DNA of 64,000 nucleotides from Gemmatimonadetes bacterium bin94 (GTDB taxonomy: Bacteria > Gemmatimonadota > Gemmatimonadetes > Longimicrobiales > Gaopeijiaceae), in assembly GCA_002238865.1 (NCBI GenBank), contig MPNE01000003.1, positions 145,019 to 209,018 on the forward strand. Reading direction: 5' to 3'. How positions within the stretch are numbered: the stretch's first letter is position 1; the number at the start of each line of letters is the position of its first letter. Positions 9,412 to 17,999 of this stretch are shown here, piece by piece. Both the position numbers and the translations under genes were made by a program. Under the pieces are notes generated by a model. That model was not told the origin of the DNA. It made no database searches and saw only the letters and a program-made list of their open reading frames with translations.

Positions 9412-11105
9412 CTACCTCTCCCACGGCCTGCGCTCGAAGTAGTCGCGGGTCATCTCCACGACCTTGGGCGCGAGGAGCCCGAGCGCGATCAGATTCGGCC
9501 AGATCACGATCGCAAGCAGGACGTCGCCCATCGCCCAGATCACGCCGAGGGGCAGCACGGCCCCGATGAAGTGCGTGATCACGAAGGCGATCTTGTAGGG
9601 CTTCACCGCCCTCGCGCCGAAGAGGTAGTTGGCGCAGCGGTCCCCGTAGTAGCTCCACGAGATCGCCGTGGAGATCGCGAAGAGGAGCACCGAGATCACC
9701 ACGATGTAGTGGCCCCAGTCGCCCAGCGGCGAAAGTCCGCGCCGGAAGGCCGCCATGGTGAGCGGCGCGCCGCTCTCCACCGCCATCCCGTGAAGCGAGG
9801 TGTAGGACTGCCCGTCGTCACCCGTGGCGCTGCCGGCCACCGGGTCGACCGTCCCCGTGAAGAGTTGCGTCCGGTCCTCGTCCACGTAGAGCTGCACCAC
9901 GGGAACCTCGTGCCACGACACCTGGGGATCGGATGGTCCGGTGCCGACGTGCATCCCGTCCTCGATCCGGATCGTGTTCGTGGGGCTCACATTCGCGTAG
10001 GCGCCGTCCACCTGCACGGCCCGGTAGGAAATGTCTCCGCCATCCAGCGTGATCTCGGTCTCGAACCGGTCGTTCCAGACCCCCGTCATGATGACCAGCA
10101 GCCCCGTCATCGTACAGATCACGATCGTGTCGATGAAGGGCTCCAGGAGCGCCACGACCCCCTCCGAGACCGGCTCCTCCGGCTTTGCCCCCGAGGGGGC
10201 GGGCGCGGGCCCCCCCCCCCCCCCGCCTCATTCGAGAAGAGCCCCCTTCGCACTCCCCACATGAGGGTGACCAGGAACGCTCCGACGCCCGTACCCGCGA
10301 CCCCGGCGGTCGGATTGAACGCCTCCCGGAAGATGAGCCCGAAGGTCGGGAAGATGTCGCCCGCGTTCAGGATGAGCACGATCATCGCCCCCGTCACATA
10401 CACCACCGCCATCACCGGGGCCAGAACCCCCGTAACCCGCCCGATCCGCGAAATGCCGCCCAGGATAACCAACGCGACGACGCCCGACGTGACCAGCCCG
10501 CTGACCGTCTTCGGGATGCTGAATTCCGTCAGCAGGTTGTCGGCCACCGTGTTCGCCTGAATCCCGTTGCCGGTCAGAAAAGCGGTGATGCCCAGGACAA
10601 ATGCGAAGAAGACCGCCATCCACTTCCACTTCGGGCCCAGTCCCCGCTCGATGTAGTACATGGGTCCGCCGGAAACCGTCCCTGCCCATTCGCCCTCGTG
10701 CTCACGCACCCTGTACCTCTGCGCGAGGGTGACCTCCGAATACTTGGTCGCCATCCCGAGGGCCGCGGTCACCCACATCCAGAAGAGTGCGCCGGGCCCG
10801 CCCCAGTGGATCGCGAGCGCCACACCCGCGATGTTTCCGATGCCGACGGTCGCAGACAGGGCGGTGGTGAGCGCCTGGAAGTGGGTGACGTCCCCTTCGT
10901 CCTCCGGATTGTCGTACCTGCCCGTTGCGACGGCGATGCCGTGCCCCAGCCGCCGGATCTGCACCAGGCCCAGGCGAAGGGTCAGATACGTCCCGATCCC
11001 AAGCAGGATGATCACCATGAATGGAATCTGCTCGCCACCGATCGATATTCCGCGTTCGACGACATTCGTGGTCAGGAAGTCGGTGACTCGTTGGATGAAC
11101 TCCAT
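9412..11105 (-). pseudogene. AGCS sodium:alanine/glycine symporter, frame broken at a G15 tract
   Basis: The N-terminal part (ATG at 11105; MEFIQRVTDFLTTNVVERG) shows the AGCS family hallmarks: ALSATVGIGNIAGVALAIH, GGPGALFWMWV, and WGVRRGLFSNEAG. Right after NEAG the minus strand carries 15 consecutive G (10210-10224). The frame then runs out of register and stops at 10119. The correct continuation (AKPEEPVSEGVVALLEPFIDTI) is in another frame and runs to 9412, including a roughly 100-residue soluble insertion before the last membrane segments. In-frame reading needs 13 or 16 G; 13 gives the normal spacing for the family. The usual GSAPIAHAA-like stretch is also missing. This is either a true frameshift, a phase-variable tract or a sequencing/assembly error. 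Confidence 0.85.
10210..10224. repeat. 15-base C/G homopolymer inside the AGCS gene
   Basis: An uninterrupted run of 15 C on the plus strand lies exactly where the symporter reading frame breaks, within an otherwise highly conserved part of the protein. Slipped-strand mispairing could switch it, but base-calling or assembly artefacts also concentrate in such tracts. Confidence 0.9.
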
Positions 11106-11389
11106 AAGGGGCGGACTCCTTTGGTTGACGTTGCGACAACTCTGCACCGGGGCCGGTCAAGGCGACCGGGCAAACTAGGGCCACTCCCGCGCCGGAAACA
11201 ACCATGGGGTCACCGGAAATTCATCGGGCCCGGGCGCTGGCGCCCACCGGTCGGTTTGAAATGCCGGCCATACCGCGGTTACCATCCGGCGCGCGTCGAC
11301 AGGCGGGCCGTGGCGAAGTCCCCACACGGCAAAGCGGTCGGCCCCCACGGATCGTTGCCACTACCACCTCCAGACAGAGGCGCATTCCA

Positions 11390-14300
11390 GTGAAGCACCT
11401 CCCTTCCGTGTTGCTGGTCCTGACCGCCGCCGCGACGGCCGCCGCCGCACCCGGTCCCACGCAGGCCCAGGATCTCGACCCGAGCCGGTACGCCAGCCTG
11501 CGGTACCGCTTCATCGGCCCCGAGGGGAACCGCGCCATCGCCGTCGTCGGCGAGCCCGGCAACCCCCTGTCCATCTACCTGGGCGCGGCCTCCGGCGGCC
11601 TCTGGCGGACCAGGGACGGCGGCGTGAACTGGACGCCGGTCTTCGACGACCAGTCCGCCTCGTCCGTTTCCGCCCTGGCCATGGCGCCCTCGGATCCCAA
11701 TGTGATTTGGGCCGGCACCGGGGAGACGTTCGTCATCCGTCCGGCCCACGCCATGGGCGACGGGATCTACCGCTCGACCGACGGTGGCGACACGTGGGAA
11801 AGAAAGGGCCTCGAAGCGACCGGGCGGATCGGACGCATCGAAATCGACCCGCGGGACGCCGACATCGTCTTCGCCTGCGCTCTGGGCCACACCTACGGAC
11901 CGCAGCTGGAGCGGGGCGTCTACCGCACCACCGACGGCGGAGGAAGCTGGGAGCTGGTCCTGCACGTCTCGGAGGACGCGGGCTGCATTGACCTCGCGAT
12001 GGATCCGGGCAACCCCCGCATCCTCTTTGCCGCCTTCTGGGACGTACAGATCGACACCTGGGGGCTGGACAGCGGTGGGCCGGACAGCGGTGTCTGGCGT
12101 TCGAAGGACGGCGGAAGCAGCTGGGAGCGGCTCTCGGGCGTCGGACGCGGGCTCCCCAACCCCGACAGCTCGACCATCGGCAAGGTCGTGGTCGAGGTGG
12201 CCCCGTCGAACTCCGACAAGGTCTATGTGCTCACCGAGGAGTCGAGTCCGGGTTTCTACGCCTCCAGCGACGGCGGAGACAGCTGGCGCCTGATGCTCAG
12301 AAACCACACGATCAACGAGCGGGCGCCCTACTACACCCGCTTCGGGGTGGACCCCGAGGACGAGGACCGGATCTACTTCGCCTCCGTGCGCTTCTCCATG
12401 TCGGTGGACGGAGGGCGCAGCCTGGTGGAAAACCCCCCGAGGGGCGGGGGCGACACGCACGACGTGTGGATCGATCCGACCAACAACCAGCGCGTCATGG
12501 TCGCCGACGACGGCGGCCTCACGATTTCCATGAACCGGGGCCGCACATTCCAGCGCGTGGTGTTGCCGATCGCGCAGATGTACCACGTCTGGACCGACAA
12601 CGAAGTTCCGTACAACGTCTACGGAAACCGCCAGGACGGGTGGTCATACCGCGGACCGTCGAACAGCCGCGCGGGTGCGATCCCGCTGGGGCTCTGGCGC
12701 GGCGTGGGAGGCTGCGAGAGCGGCTTCGGCATTCCCGATCCGACCGACAGCAACATCGTGTGGTCGGGGTGTTACGACGGGGGCCTGGAACGGTACAACC
12801 ATCGCACCGGGCAGGTGCGCTCGGTGCGGGTGTGGCCCGAGGCCGCCTACGGGTGGGCCCCGAAAGACCTCAGGTTCCGCTGGCACTGGACCTTCCCGAT
12901 CCACATTTCACCGCACGACCACACCACCGTGTACGTCGGCAGCCAGCACGTCCACCGAACGACCGATGGGGGCCACTCCTGGGAGGTGATCTCGCCGGAT
13001 CTCACCACCAACGACAAGACGCACCAGCAGAGTTCCGGCGGCGTGGCCATCGACAACCTCATGACCTACGACGGGTCCACCCTCTTCTCGATCGCCGAAT
13101 CCCCGCTCGAGCGCGGGTTGATCTGGGTGGGGAGCAACGACGGACAGGTGCACCTGACCCGGGACGCCGGCGGAGCCTGGGAGAACCTCACTGCGAACAT
13201 CCCGGCCCTCCCGCCCTGGGGCACGATCGCCAACATCGAGCCGTCGCGATACGACGCCGCGACCGCCTACCTGGCCGTGGATCTGCACCAACTGGCCGAC
13301 TTCGATCCGTACATCTACCGTACCCGCGACTACGGCGCCAGCTGGGAGCGGATCTCGGACGGCATCCCCCCCTCCCCGCACAGCTTCGTACACGTGGTGC
13401 GGGAAGATCATCGCCGCCCCGGAATGCTGTACGCGGGGACCGACAACTCCGTGTATTTCTCGCTGGATGACGGCGCCTCCTGGCTGTCTCTGCGCAACAA
13501 CATGCCCCCGGCGCCGGTGTACTGGCTCACCACCCAGGAGACGTTCGACGATCTGGTCGTGGGCACCTACGGGCGGGGATTCTACATCATGGACGACATC
13601 TCCCCGCTTCGTGCCCTGGACCGCACGACCGCCGCCGGGGAGTATGCGTTGCTGGAGGCGCGTCCGGCGTACCGATTCAACCAGGTGCAGACGATCAAGG
13701 CCGAGCGGAGCCACGTTACCGGGCAGAACCCCCCCTACGGCGCGGACATCAACTTCTTCGTGCCGGAGTCGGCGGGAGGCGGCGGAGGCGAGGAGAGCAC
13801 CGGGGCTGCCAGCTCGGCCGTCGTGCGCATTCTGGGTCCCGCGGGAGACACGATCCGGACCCTGCGCACGGGAGCTTCCCCGGGCGTCAACCGGGTGTGG
13901 TGGGACCTTCGCTACGAGCCCACGCGCCGGGCGAAGATCCGCACCGCGCCACCCGGCCTGCCGTGGGTGCCGCTGGGACCGGAAGGCTGGCGCCCGCTGC
14001 GGACATGGGACCTGGACCTGAACCAGGGACAGCTGGGCCCCAGGGTCGTGCCGGGCGGCTACCAGGTGGTCCTCGAGATCGGCGGCACGGCTCTAACCAC
14101 CCCCCTGACCGTTCTGAAGGACCCCCACTCGGAGGGGACCCTCTCCGATATCCGCGAGCAGGTTGCCCTGTCGTTGGTGATCCGGGACGAAATCAACGAC
14201 GTGGTGGACATGATCGACCGCATCGAGTGGGCCCGAAGTCAGCTCGAGGATCTCGCCGACATGCTCGAGGGCGACTCCACCGCTGCCGGTCTCCTGGCGG

Positions 14301-14611
14301 AAGCGGCGGCGCTGGAGGAGACGGCCATCCAGGTCGAATCCAACCTCTTCGACATCTACCTGACCGGCGCCCGGGAGGACGCCTTCCGCAACCCGATCAA
14401 GCTCTACGGGCGGCTCAGTGCGCTGTCCCAGGACATTGGATGGAGCAGCGCGGACTTCCCGCCAACCGTCCCGCAGCTTGAGGTGCACGACGTGCTGCGG
14501 CAGCGGCTCGACGCCACAAGGATCCTGTTCGGCAAGCTCTTCACCGAGGACGCCGAAGAGTTGAACCGGTTGTTGCGGGAACGGAGGCTTCCAGTCGTCA
14601 TATCGGAGTGA
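11390..14611 (+). CDS. Secreted VPS10/BNR-repeat (sortilin-like) beta-propeller protein
   Basis: A 1073-aa secreted protein. The start is a GTG at 11390 with AGAGG ten bases upstream and an N-terminal signal peptide ending near GPTQAQ; an upstream ATG at 11204 would bury this signal. At least nine Asp-box (BNR) motifs of the form S/T-x-D-x-G-x-x-W are visible, for example TRDGGVNWTP, STDGGDTWERK, TTDGGGSWEL, SSDGGDSWRL and TRDYGASWERI, giving one or two beta-propellers as in VPS10/sialidase-like proteins. The C-terminal part has helical segments and no catalytic motif I recognise. Such proteins are common and multi-copy in Gemmatimonadota and Acidobacteriota; the substrate is unknown. Confidence 0.85.
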   Translation: MKHLPSVLLVLTAAATAAAAPGPTQAQDLDPSRYASLRYRFIGPEGNRAIAVVGEPGNPLSIYLGAASGGLWRTRDGGVNWTPVFDDQSASSVSALAMAPSDPNVIWAGTGETFVIRPAHAMGDGIYRSTDGGDTWERKGLEATGRIGRIEIDPRDADIVFACALGHTYGPQLERGVYRTTDGGGSWELVLHVSEDAGCIDLAMDPGNPRILFAAFWDVQIDTWGLDSGGPDSGVWRSKDGGSSWERLSGVGRGLPNPDSSTIGKVVVEVAPSNSDKVYVLTEESSPGFYASSDGGDSWRLMLRNHTINERAPYYTRFGVDPEDEDRIYFASVRFSMSVDGGRSLVENPPRGGGDTHDVWIDPTNNQRVMVADDGGLTISMNRGRTFQRVVLPIAQMYHVWTDNEVPYNVYGNRQDGWSYRGPSNSRAGAIPLGLWRGVGGCESGFGIPDPTDSNIVWSGCYDGGLERYNHRTGQVRSVRVWPEAAYGWAPKDLRFRWHWTFPIHISPHDHTTVYVGSQHVHRTTDGGHSWEVISPDLTTNDKTHQQSSGGVAIDNLMTYDGSTLFSIAESPLERGLIWVGSNDGQVHLTRDAGGAWENLTANIPALPPWGTIANIEPSRYDAATAYLAVDLHQLADFDPYIYRTRDYGASWERISDGIPPSPHSFVHVVREDHRRPGMLYAGTDNSVYFSLDDGASWLSLRNNMPPAPVYWLTTQETFDDLVVGTYGRGFYIMDDISPLRALDRTTAAGEYALLEARPAYRFNQVQTIKAERSHVTGQNPPYGADINFFVPESAGGGGGEESTGAASSAVVRILGPAGDTIRTLRTGASPGVNRVWWDLRYEPTRRAKIRTAPPGLPWVPLGPEGWRPLRTWDLDLNQGQLGPRVVPGGYQVVLEIGGTALTTPLTVLKDPHSEGTLSDIREQVALSLVIRDEINDVVDMIDRIEWARSQLEDLADMLEGDSTAAGLLAEAAALEETAIQVESNLFDIYLTGAREDAFRNPIKLYGRLSALSQDIGWSSADFPPTVPQLEVHDVLRQRLDATRILFGKLFTEDAEELNRLLRERRLPVVISE

Positions 14612-14633
14612 GGAGCGAATCCGCCGACGATGG

Positions 14634-14915
14634 TTACCCTCGCTCTGCCGACCGCAGGAACCGCCTGCACAGTTGGGCGACCCGGGTCTGGTCCGACTCC
14701 TCGGCATCTTCCAGCATGGCGCGGATATGTGGAACCAGCCGTGCCTCGCCCCACTTGTACCCGGTTGCCATCTCCGCGCTCCTCGTGTCCCCCTCGTCGG
14801 CACCGGTGACCAACGCCCACGCGCACGCCTCGTCGAAGTAGTCCGACCCGGGGTCCGGTAGCCGGTAATCCGGTGGCTGGTCCTCCCGGTCCTCCTTCAC
14901 GAATGCTCTCGACAT
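14634..14915 (-). CDS. Conserved small hypothetical protein
   Basis: A 93-aa acidic soluble protein starting MSRAFVKEDREDQPPDYRLP; the first residues resemble the start of GreA-type and similar small proteins, but the rest does not. Later it has ATGYKWGEARLVPHIRAMLED and ends in RRFLRSAERG. It has no membrane segment or signal. An upstream in-frame ATG (14957) adds poorly conserved-looking residues, so 14915 is preferred. It is convergent with the VPS10-like gene and lies upstream of nothing on its strand; function unknown. Confidence 0.65.
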   Translation of the reverse strand: MSRAFVKEDREDQPPDYRLPDPGSDYFDEACAWALVTGADEGDTRSAEMATGYKWGEARLVPHIRAMLEDAEESDQTRVAQLCRRFLRSAERG

Positions 14916-14965
14916 GAATGCAATCTGTGGGGCGCGCGCGTCCGGGGCCAGCCGCACCCCGGGAG

Positions 14966-16015
14966 TTACCCCACCGCATTGATCATGTCGAAGATGGGCA
15001 AGTACATCGCCACAATCATGCCTCCTACAACCACTCCCAGCACGACCACCATCAGGGGCTCCACCGCGGCGATCATCGCTTCGAGGGAGGTGTCCACCTC
15101 CCGATCATGGAAGTCCGCGATCCGCTCCAGCATCTCGTCCAGACCGCCCGTCTGTTCTCCGACCTCGATCATGCGCACCACCATGGGGGTGAAGACCCCG
15201 GCATTCCTGAGCGGGCCGGCGATCGTATCACCGCCGGCAATCGAGGCCCGCGACTCCATCACCGCGTCGTGGATCACGCGGTTCCCGGCCGTTCGGGCGG
15301 TGACCGCCAACCCCTCCAGAATCGGGACCCCGGACGCCACCAGTGTCCCCAGCGTTCGGGTGAAGCGTGCAACCGCCGCCTTTCTGAGGAGGTCTCCCAT
15401 GATCGGTACCTTCAGGAGCAGTCCATCGATCACGCGCCGGCCCGCGGGGGTTGAACGAAATCGTTGGAGAAGAGCGACCGCGGCCACTCCCCCGCCCAGC
15501 AGAGCCCACCAGTAGCCTTTCATCACGTCGGAAGCCGCGATCACGACCCGGGTCGGAAGCGGCAGGACGATGCCTGCCGACTCGAACATGCTCTGGAATG
15601 TGGGGATCACAAACATGAGCAGAATCGCCACGGCCGGGATCGTCACGGCAAGGATCATGGCCGGGTAGATCATGGCCGCACGGACCTTTCGGCCCAGCGC
15701 GTGGTTCTTCTCCAGAAAGTCCGACAGCCGCCCGAGGATGACGTCGAGGGCACCCGCCGCCTCACCGGCAGCTACCATGTTGACACTCAGGGACGAGAAC
15801 GCCTGAGGCTTCCGCCCCATCGCACCGGCCAGCGTGGCGCCGGACTCAACATCGCCCACCAGGTCGCGGATCACTTCCCGAAAGCCCTTGTTTTCCGTTT
15901 GTCTGGCTAGTATGTCCAGCGCCTGTACAAGCGGCAGGCCCGCACCGATCATTGTCGCGAACAGCCGCGTGAACACCACCACTTCACGGGTAGCCACGCG
16001 GGTCACGACCGCCAC
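14966..16015 (-). CDS. pilC: Type IV pilus inner-membrane platform protein PilC (T2SF family)
   Basis: A 349-aa protein with two T2SSF domains. The first begins VFTRLFATMIGAGLPLVQAL and the second VARFTRTLGTLVASGVPILE; each is followed by membrane segments and the family's GE motif (MVAAGEAAGAL and MIEVGEQTGGLDEML). It is the platform that couples cytoplasmic motor ATPases to pilin polymerisation. The start overlaps the end of pilT by 13 bases. It is slightly shorter than PilC of proteobacteria (about 400 aa) because the cytoplasmic N-terminal extension is reduced. Confidence 0.9.
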   Translation of the reverse strand: MAVVTRVATREVVVFTRLFATMIGAGLPLVQALDILARQTENKGFREVIRDLVGDVESGATLAGAMGRKPQAFSSLSVNMVAAGEAAGALDVILGRLSDFLEKNHALGRKVRAAMIYPAMILAVTIPAVAILLMFVIPTFQSMFESAGIVLPLPTRVVIAASDVMKGYWWALLGGGVAAVALLQRFRSTPAGRRVIDGLLLKVPIMGDLLRKAAVARFTRTLGTLVASGVPILEGLAVTARTAGNRVIHDAVMESRASIAGGDTIAGPLRNAGVFTPMVVRMIEVGEQTGGLDEMLERIADFHDREVDTSLEAMIAAVEPLMVVVLGVVVGGMIVAMYLPIFDMINAVG

Positions 16016-17139
16016 CCTTCTCGCGTGATCTGATCGAACCCGTCCGGCGCCGGCTCACCGACGGACCGAAGAAGTTCAGACGGGTCCGAGCTTCTCTTCA
16101 GTGCGCCTTCCAGGGTGACATCGCCGTTGAGGTAGAGGCGGGAGAGCGCATCGTTCATGGTCTGCATCCCGTACTTCCGCCCCGCCTGCATCATCGAACG
16201 TACCTGGTGGACCTTCTCGTCGCGGATGACGGCCCGGATGGCCGCCGTGCAGATCATGATCTCCACGGCGGCCACCCTTCCACCGCCGAAAGCACGCGGT
16301 ATCAGGATCTGGGTGACCACACCTTCGAGCACCGAGGCAAGCTGGGTCCGTACCTGTGCCTGCCGATGAGCCGGAAACGCGTCGATGACCCGGTTGACCG
16401 AGTCGGCAGCCGAGTTGGTGTGGAGTGTGGCAAGTACCAGGTGGCCCGTCTCCGCGATCGTCAGCGCGGCCTTCATCGTTTCCGCATCTCTCATCTCCCC
16501 GATCAGGATGACATCCGGATCCTGGCGGAGCGCGTGCTTCAGTGCCGCGGCAAAGGAGTGGGTATCGGTCCCCACCTCCCTCTGGTTCACGATGCAGCGG
16601 CGGTTCCGGTGGATGAACTCGATGGGGTCCTCGATGGTGAGGATGTGGCCCTGTCGCTGCCGGTTGATCGAGTCCACCATGGCCGCGAGGGTGGTGGACT
16701 TGCCCGATCCGGTCGGTCCGGTGACGAGCACCAGACCCCGGGGCCGTTCGATGAGCCGGTTCAGGACGGGGGGCAACCCCAACGTGGTCAGCGAGGCGAT
16801 GTTGTGCGGGATGTGACGGATGGACATCGCCACATGGCCCCGTTGCCGGAAGCAGTTTCCGCGAAAGCGCGCCAGTTCGGGTACCGCGAAGGCGAAGTCC
16901 AGGTCGTTGTGCTCCTCGAACCGCCGTCTCTGATCGAGAGTCAGGACCGAGTGGGCAAGACGGCGGCTATCCGAGGCTTCGAGGGCCTGTGCCTCGCCAA
17001 TGGCACGGAGCGCCCCGTCAATGCGCAGCCGCGGCGGTTGCCCGGCCGTAAGGTGCAGATCCGACGCGCCTCGGCGCACCATCTCCCGGAGCAGCGGCTC
17101 GATCTCGGCCGAATGCGTGTGCGACGTCGAGGGCGTCAC
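16003..17139 (-). CDS. pilT: Type IV pilus retraction ATPase PilT
   Basis: A 378-aa secretion ATPase of the PilT/PilU type. Visible motifs: the N-terminal GASDLHLTAGQPP, Walker A GPTGSGKSTT, Asp box ILTIEDPIEFIH, Walker B DVILIGEMRD, and His box TGHLVLATLHTNSA. It hydrolyses ATP to depolymerise pilin, driving retraction for twitching and DNA uptake. The AIRAVIRDEKVHQVRSMMQAG part corresponds to PilT's conserved AIRNLIRE-like segment, supporting PilT over PilB. It overlaps the ComEA-like gene by 4 bases (ATGA-type) and pilC by 13. Confidence 0.92.
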   Translation of the reverse strand: MTPSTSHTHSAEIEPLLREMVRRGASDLHLTAGQPPRLRIDGALRAIGEAQALEASDSRRLAHSVLTLDQRRRFEEHNDLDFAFAVPELARFRGNCFRQRGHVAMSIRHIPHNIASLTTLGLPPVLNRLIERPRGLVLVTGPTGSGKSTTLAAMVDSINRQRQGHILTIEDPIEFIHRNRRCIVNQREVGTDTHSFAAALKHALRQDPDVILIGEMRDAETMKAALTIAETGHLVLATLHTNSAADSVNRVIDAFPAHRQAQVRTQLASVLEGVVTQILIPRAFGGGRVAAVEIMICTAAIRAVIRDEKVHQVRSMMQAGRKYGMQTMNDALSRLYLNGDVTLEGALKRSSDPSELLRSVGEPAPDGFDQITREGWRS

Positions 17140-17828
17140 CGGATCGTGACCAGCGGTGCGATCCGGGCGAAGGTTCTGGCCCCCACGCCGGACACCTCCA
17201 TGAGCTCCTCGGGCTTGCTGAAGTGGCCGTGCGTGCTTCTATGGGCGACGATGCGCTCGGCCATGACCACACCGATCCCCGGCAGGGCCACAAGCTCTTC
17301 GGCCGTCGCCCTGTTGAGGTTGATGCGAGCCCCGGCCACGCCGGACCTGACCGCGGTTCTCGGCGGCGCCTTCGTGGCCCGCGGCGAAGTGCGCGGCGAC
17401 ACCGCTCCGGCGGACGGTATCGACCCGGTTGCCGACCGGACTCGCAGATAGGGCTGCAACTTCTCCACGGACCTGGGGCCCAGACCGGACACCCGGACCA
17501 GCTCCCCGACGTTCGCGAAGGGACCGTTCTGCTCGCGGTCCTGAACAATGCGCAGCGCGATGGACGCCCCTACGCCCGGCAGCCGGTCCAGCTCCTCCTC
17601 CCCCGCCGCATTCAGGTCGATGGTCTCGCCCGCTGCGAATGGCCGGGAACGGCGCTCCTTCGAGTCCACCACCGAATCGCCGGCCGCCAGAAGGCTGTCC
17701 GCGATCGACGGGCGGTCTTCGAGCGGCGGCTCGGCCGAACCGGGCGCGACCACCACAAAGCGAATCACCGCCGCCCCCGTCAGCAGCAGGGCCGCTCGCA
17801 GCATGCTTTTTCTCTCTCTGTCCGTCAT
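17136..17828 (-). CDS. ComEA-like protein with two helix-hairpin-helix domains
   Basis: A 230-aa protein beginning MTDRERKSMLRAALLLTG with one N-terminal membrane anchor or signal. It has two tandem HhH DNA-binding domains: one around DLNAAGEEELDRLPGVGASI with FANVGELVRVSGLGPRS, and a second around NLNRATAEELVALPGIGVVM with FSKPEELMEVSGVGA. Single-domain ComEA binds incoming DNA in the periplasm during transformation; two copies make this a longer variant. AAGGA precedes the ATG at 17828; upstream frame to 17987 lacks a signal. Its coupling to pilT and pilC suggests a pilus-dependent DNA uptake operon. Confidence 0.82.
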   Translation of the reverse strand: MTDRERKSMLRAALLLTGAAVIRFVVVAPGSAEPPLEDRPSIADSLLAAGDSVVDSKERRSRPFAAGETIDLNAAGEEELDRLPGVGASIALRIVQDREQNGPFANVGELVRVSGLGPRSVEKLQPYLRVRSATGSIPSAGAVSPRTSPRATKAPPRTAVRSGVAGARINLNRATAEELVALPGIGVVMAERIVAHRSTHGHFSKPEELMEVSGVGARTFARIAPLVTIR

Positions 17829-17999
17829 GTGTCTTCCTTTCCGGGACGGGAACGTCCGCGGCCATTGAAGCCGGCAGGCGTCCGTCCCGTCGACAAGGTT
17901 GCCCACATGGACGGGCACCTCCATGACGGAACGGGACTTCTTTCGCGCTTGCCCCCGTGAGCGACCGGCCGGGACCGCGCACGACACCGCTGCCCGGGC

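Noticed and set aside
11279..12586. 435-aa minus-strand frame under the VPS10-like gene
   Set aside because: Composition typical of an antisense shadow; the opposite strand has signal peptide and Asp-box repeats.
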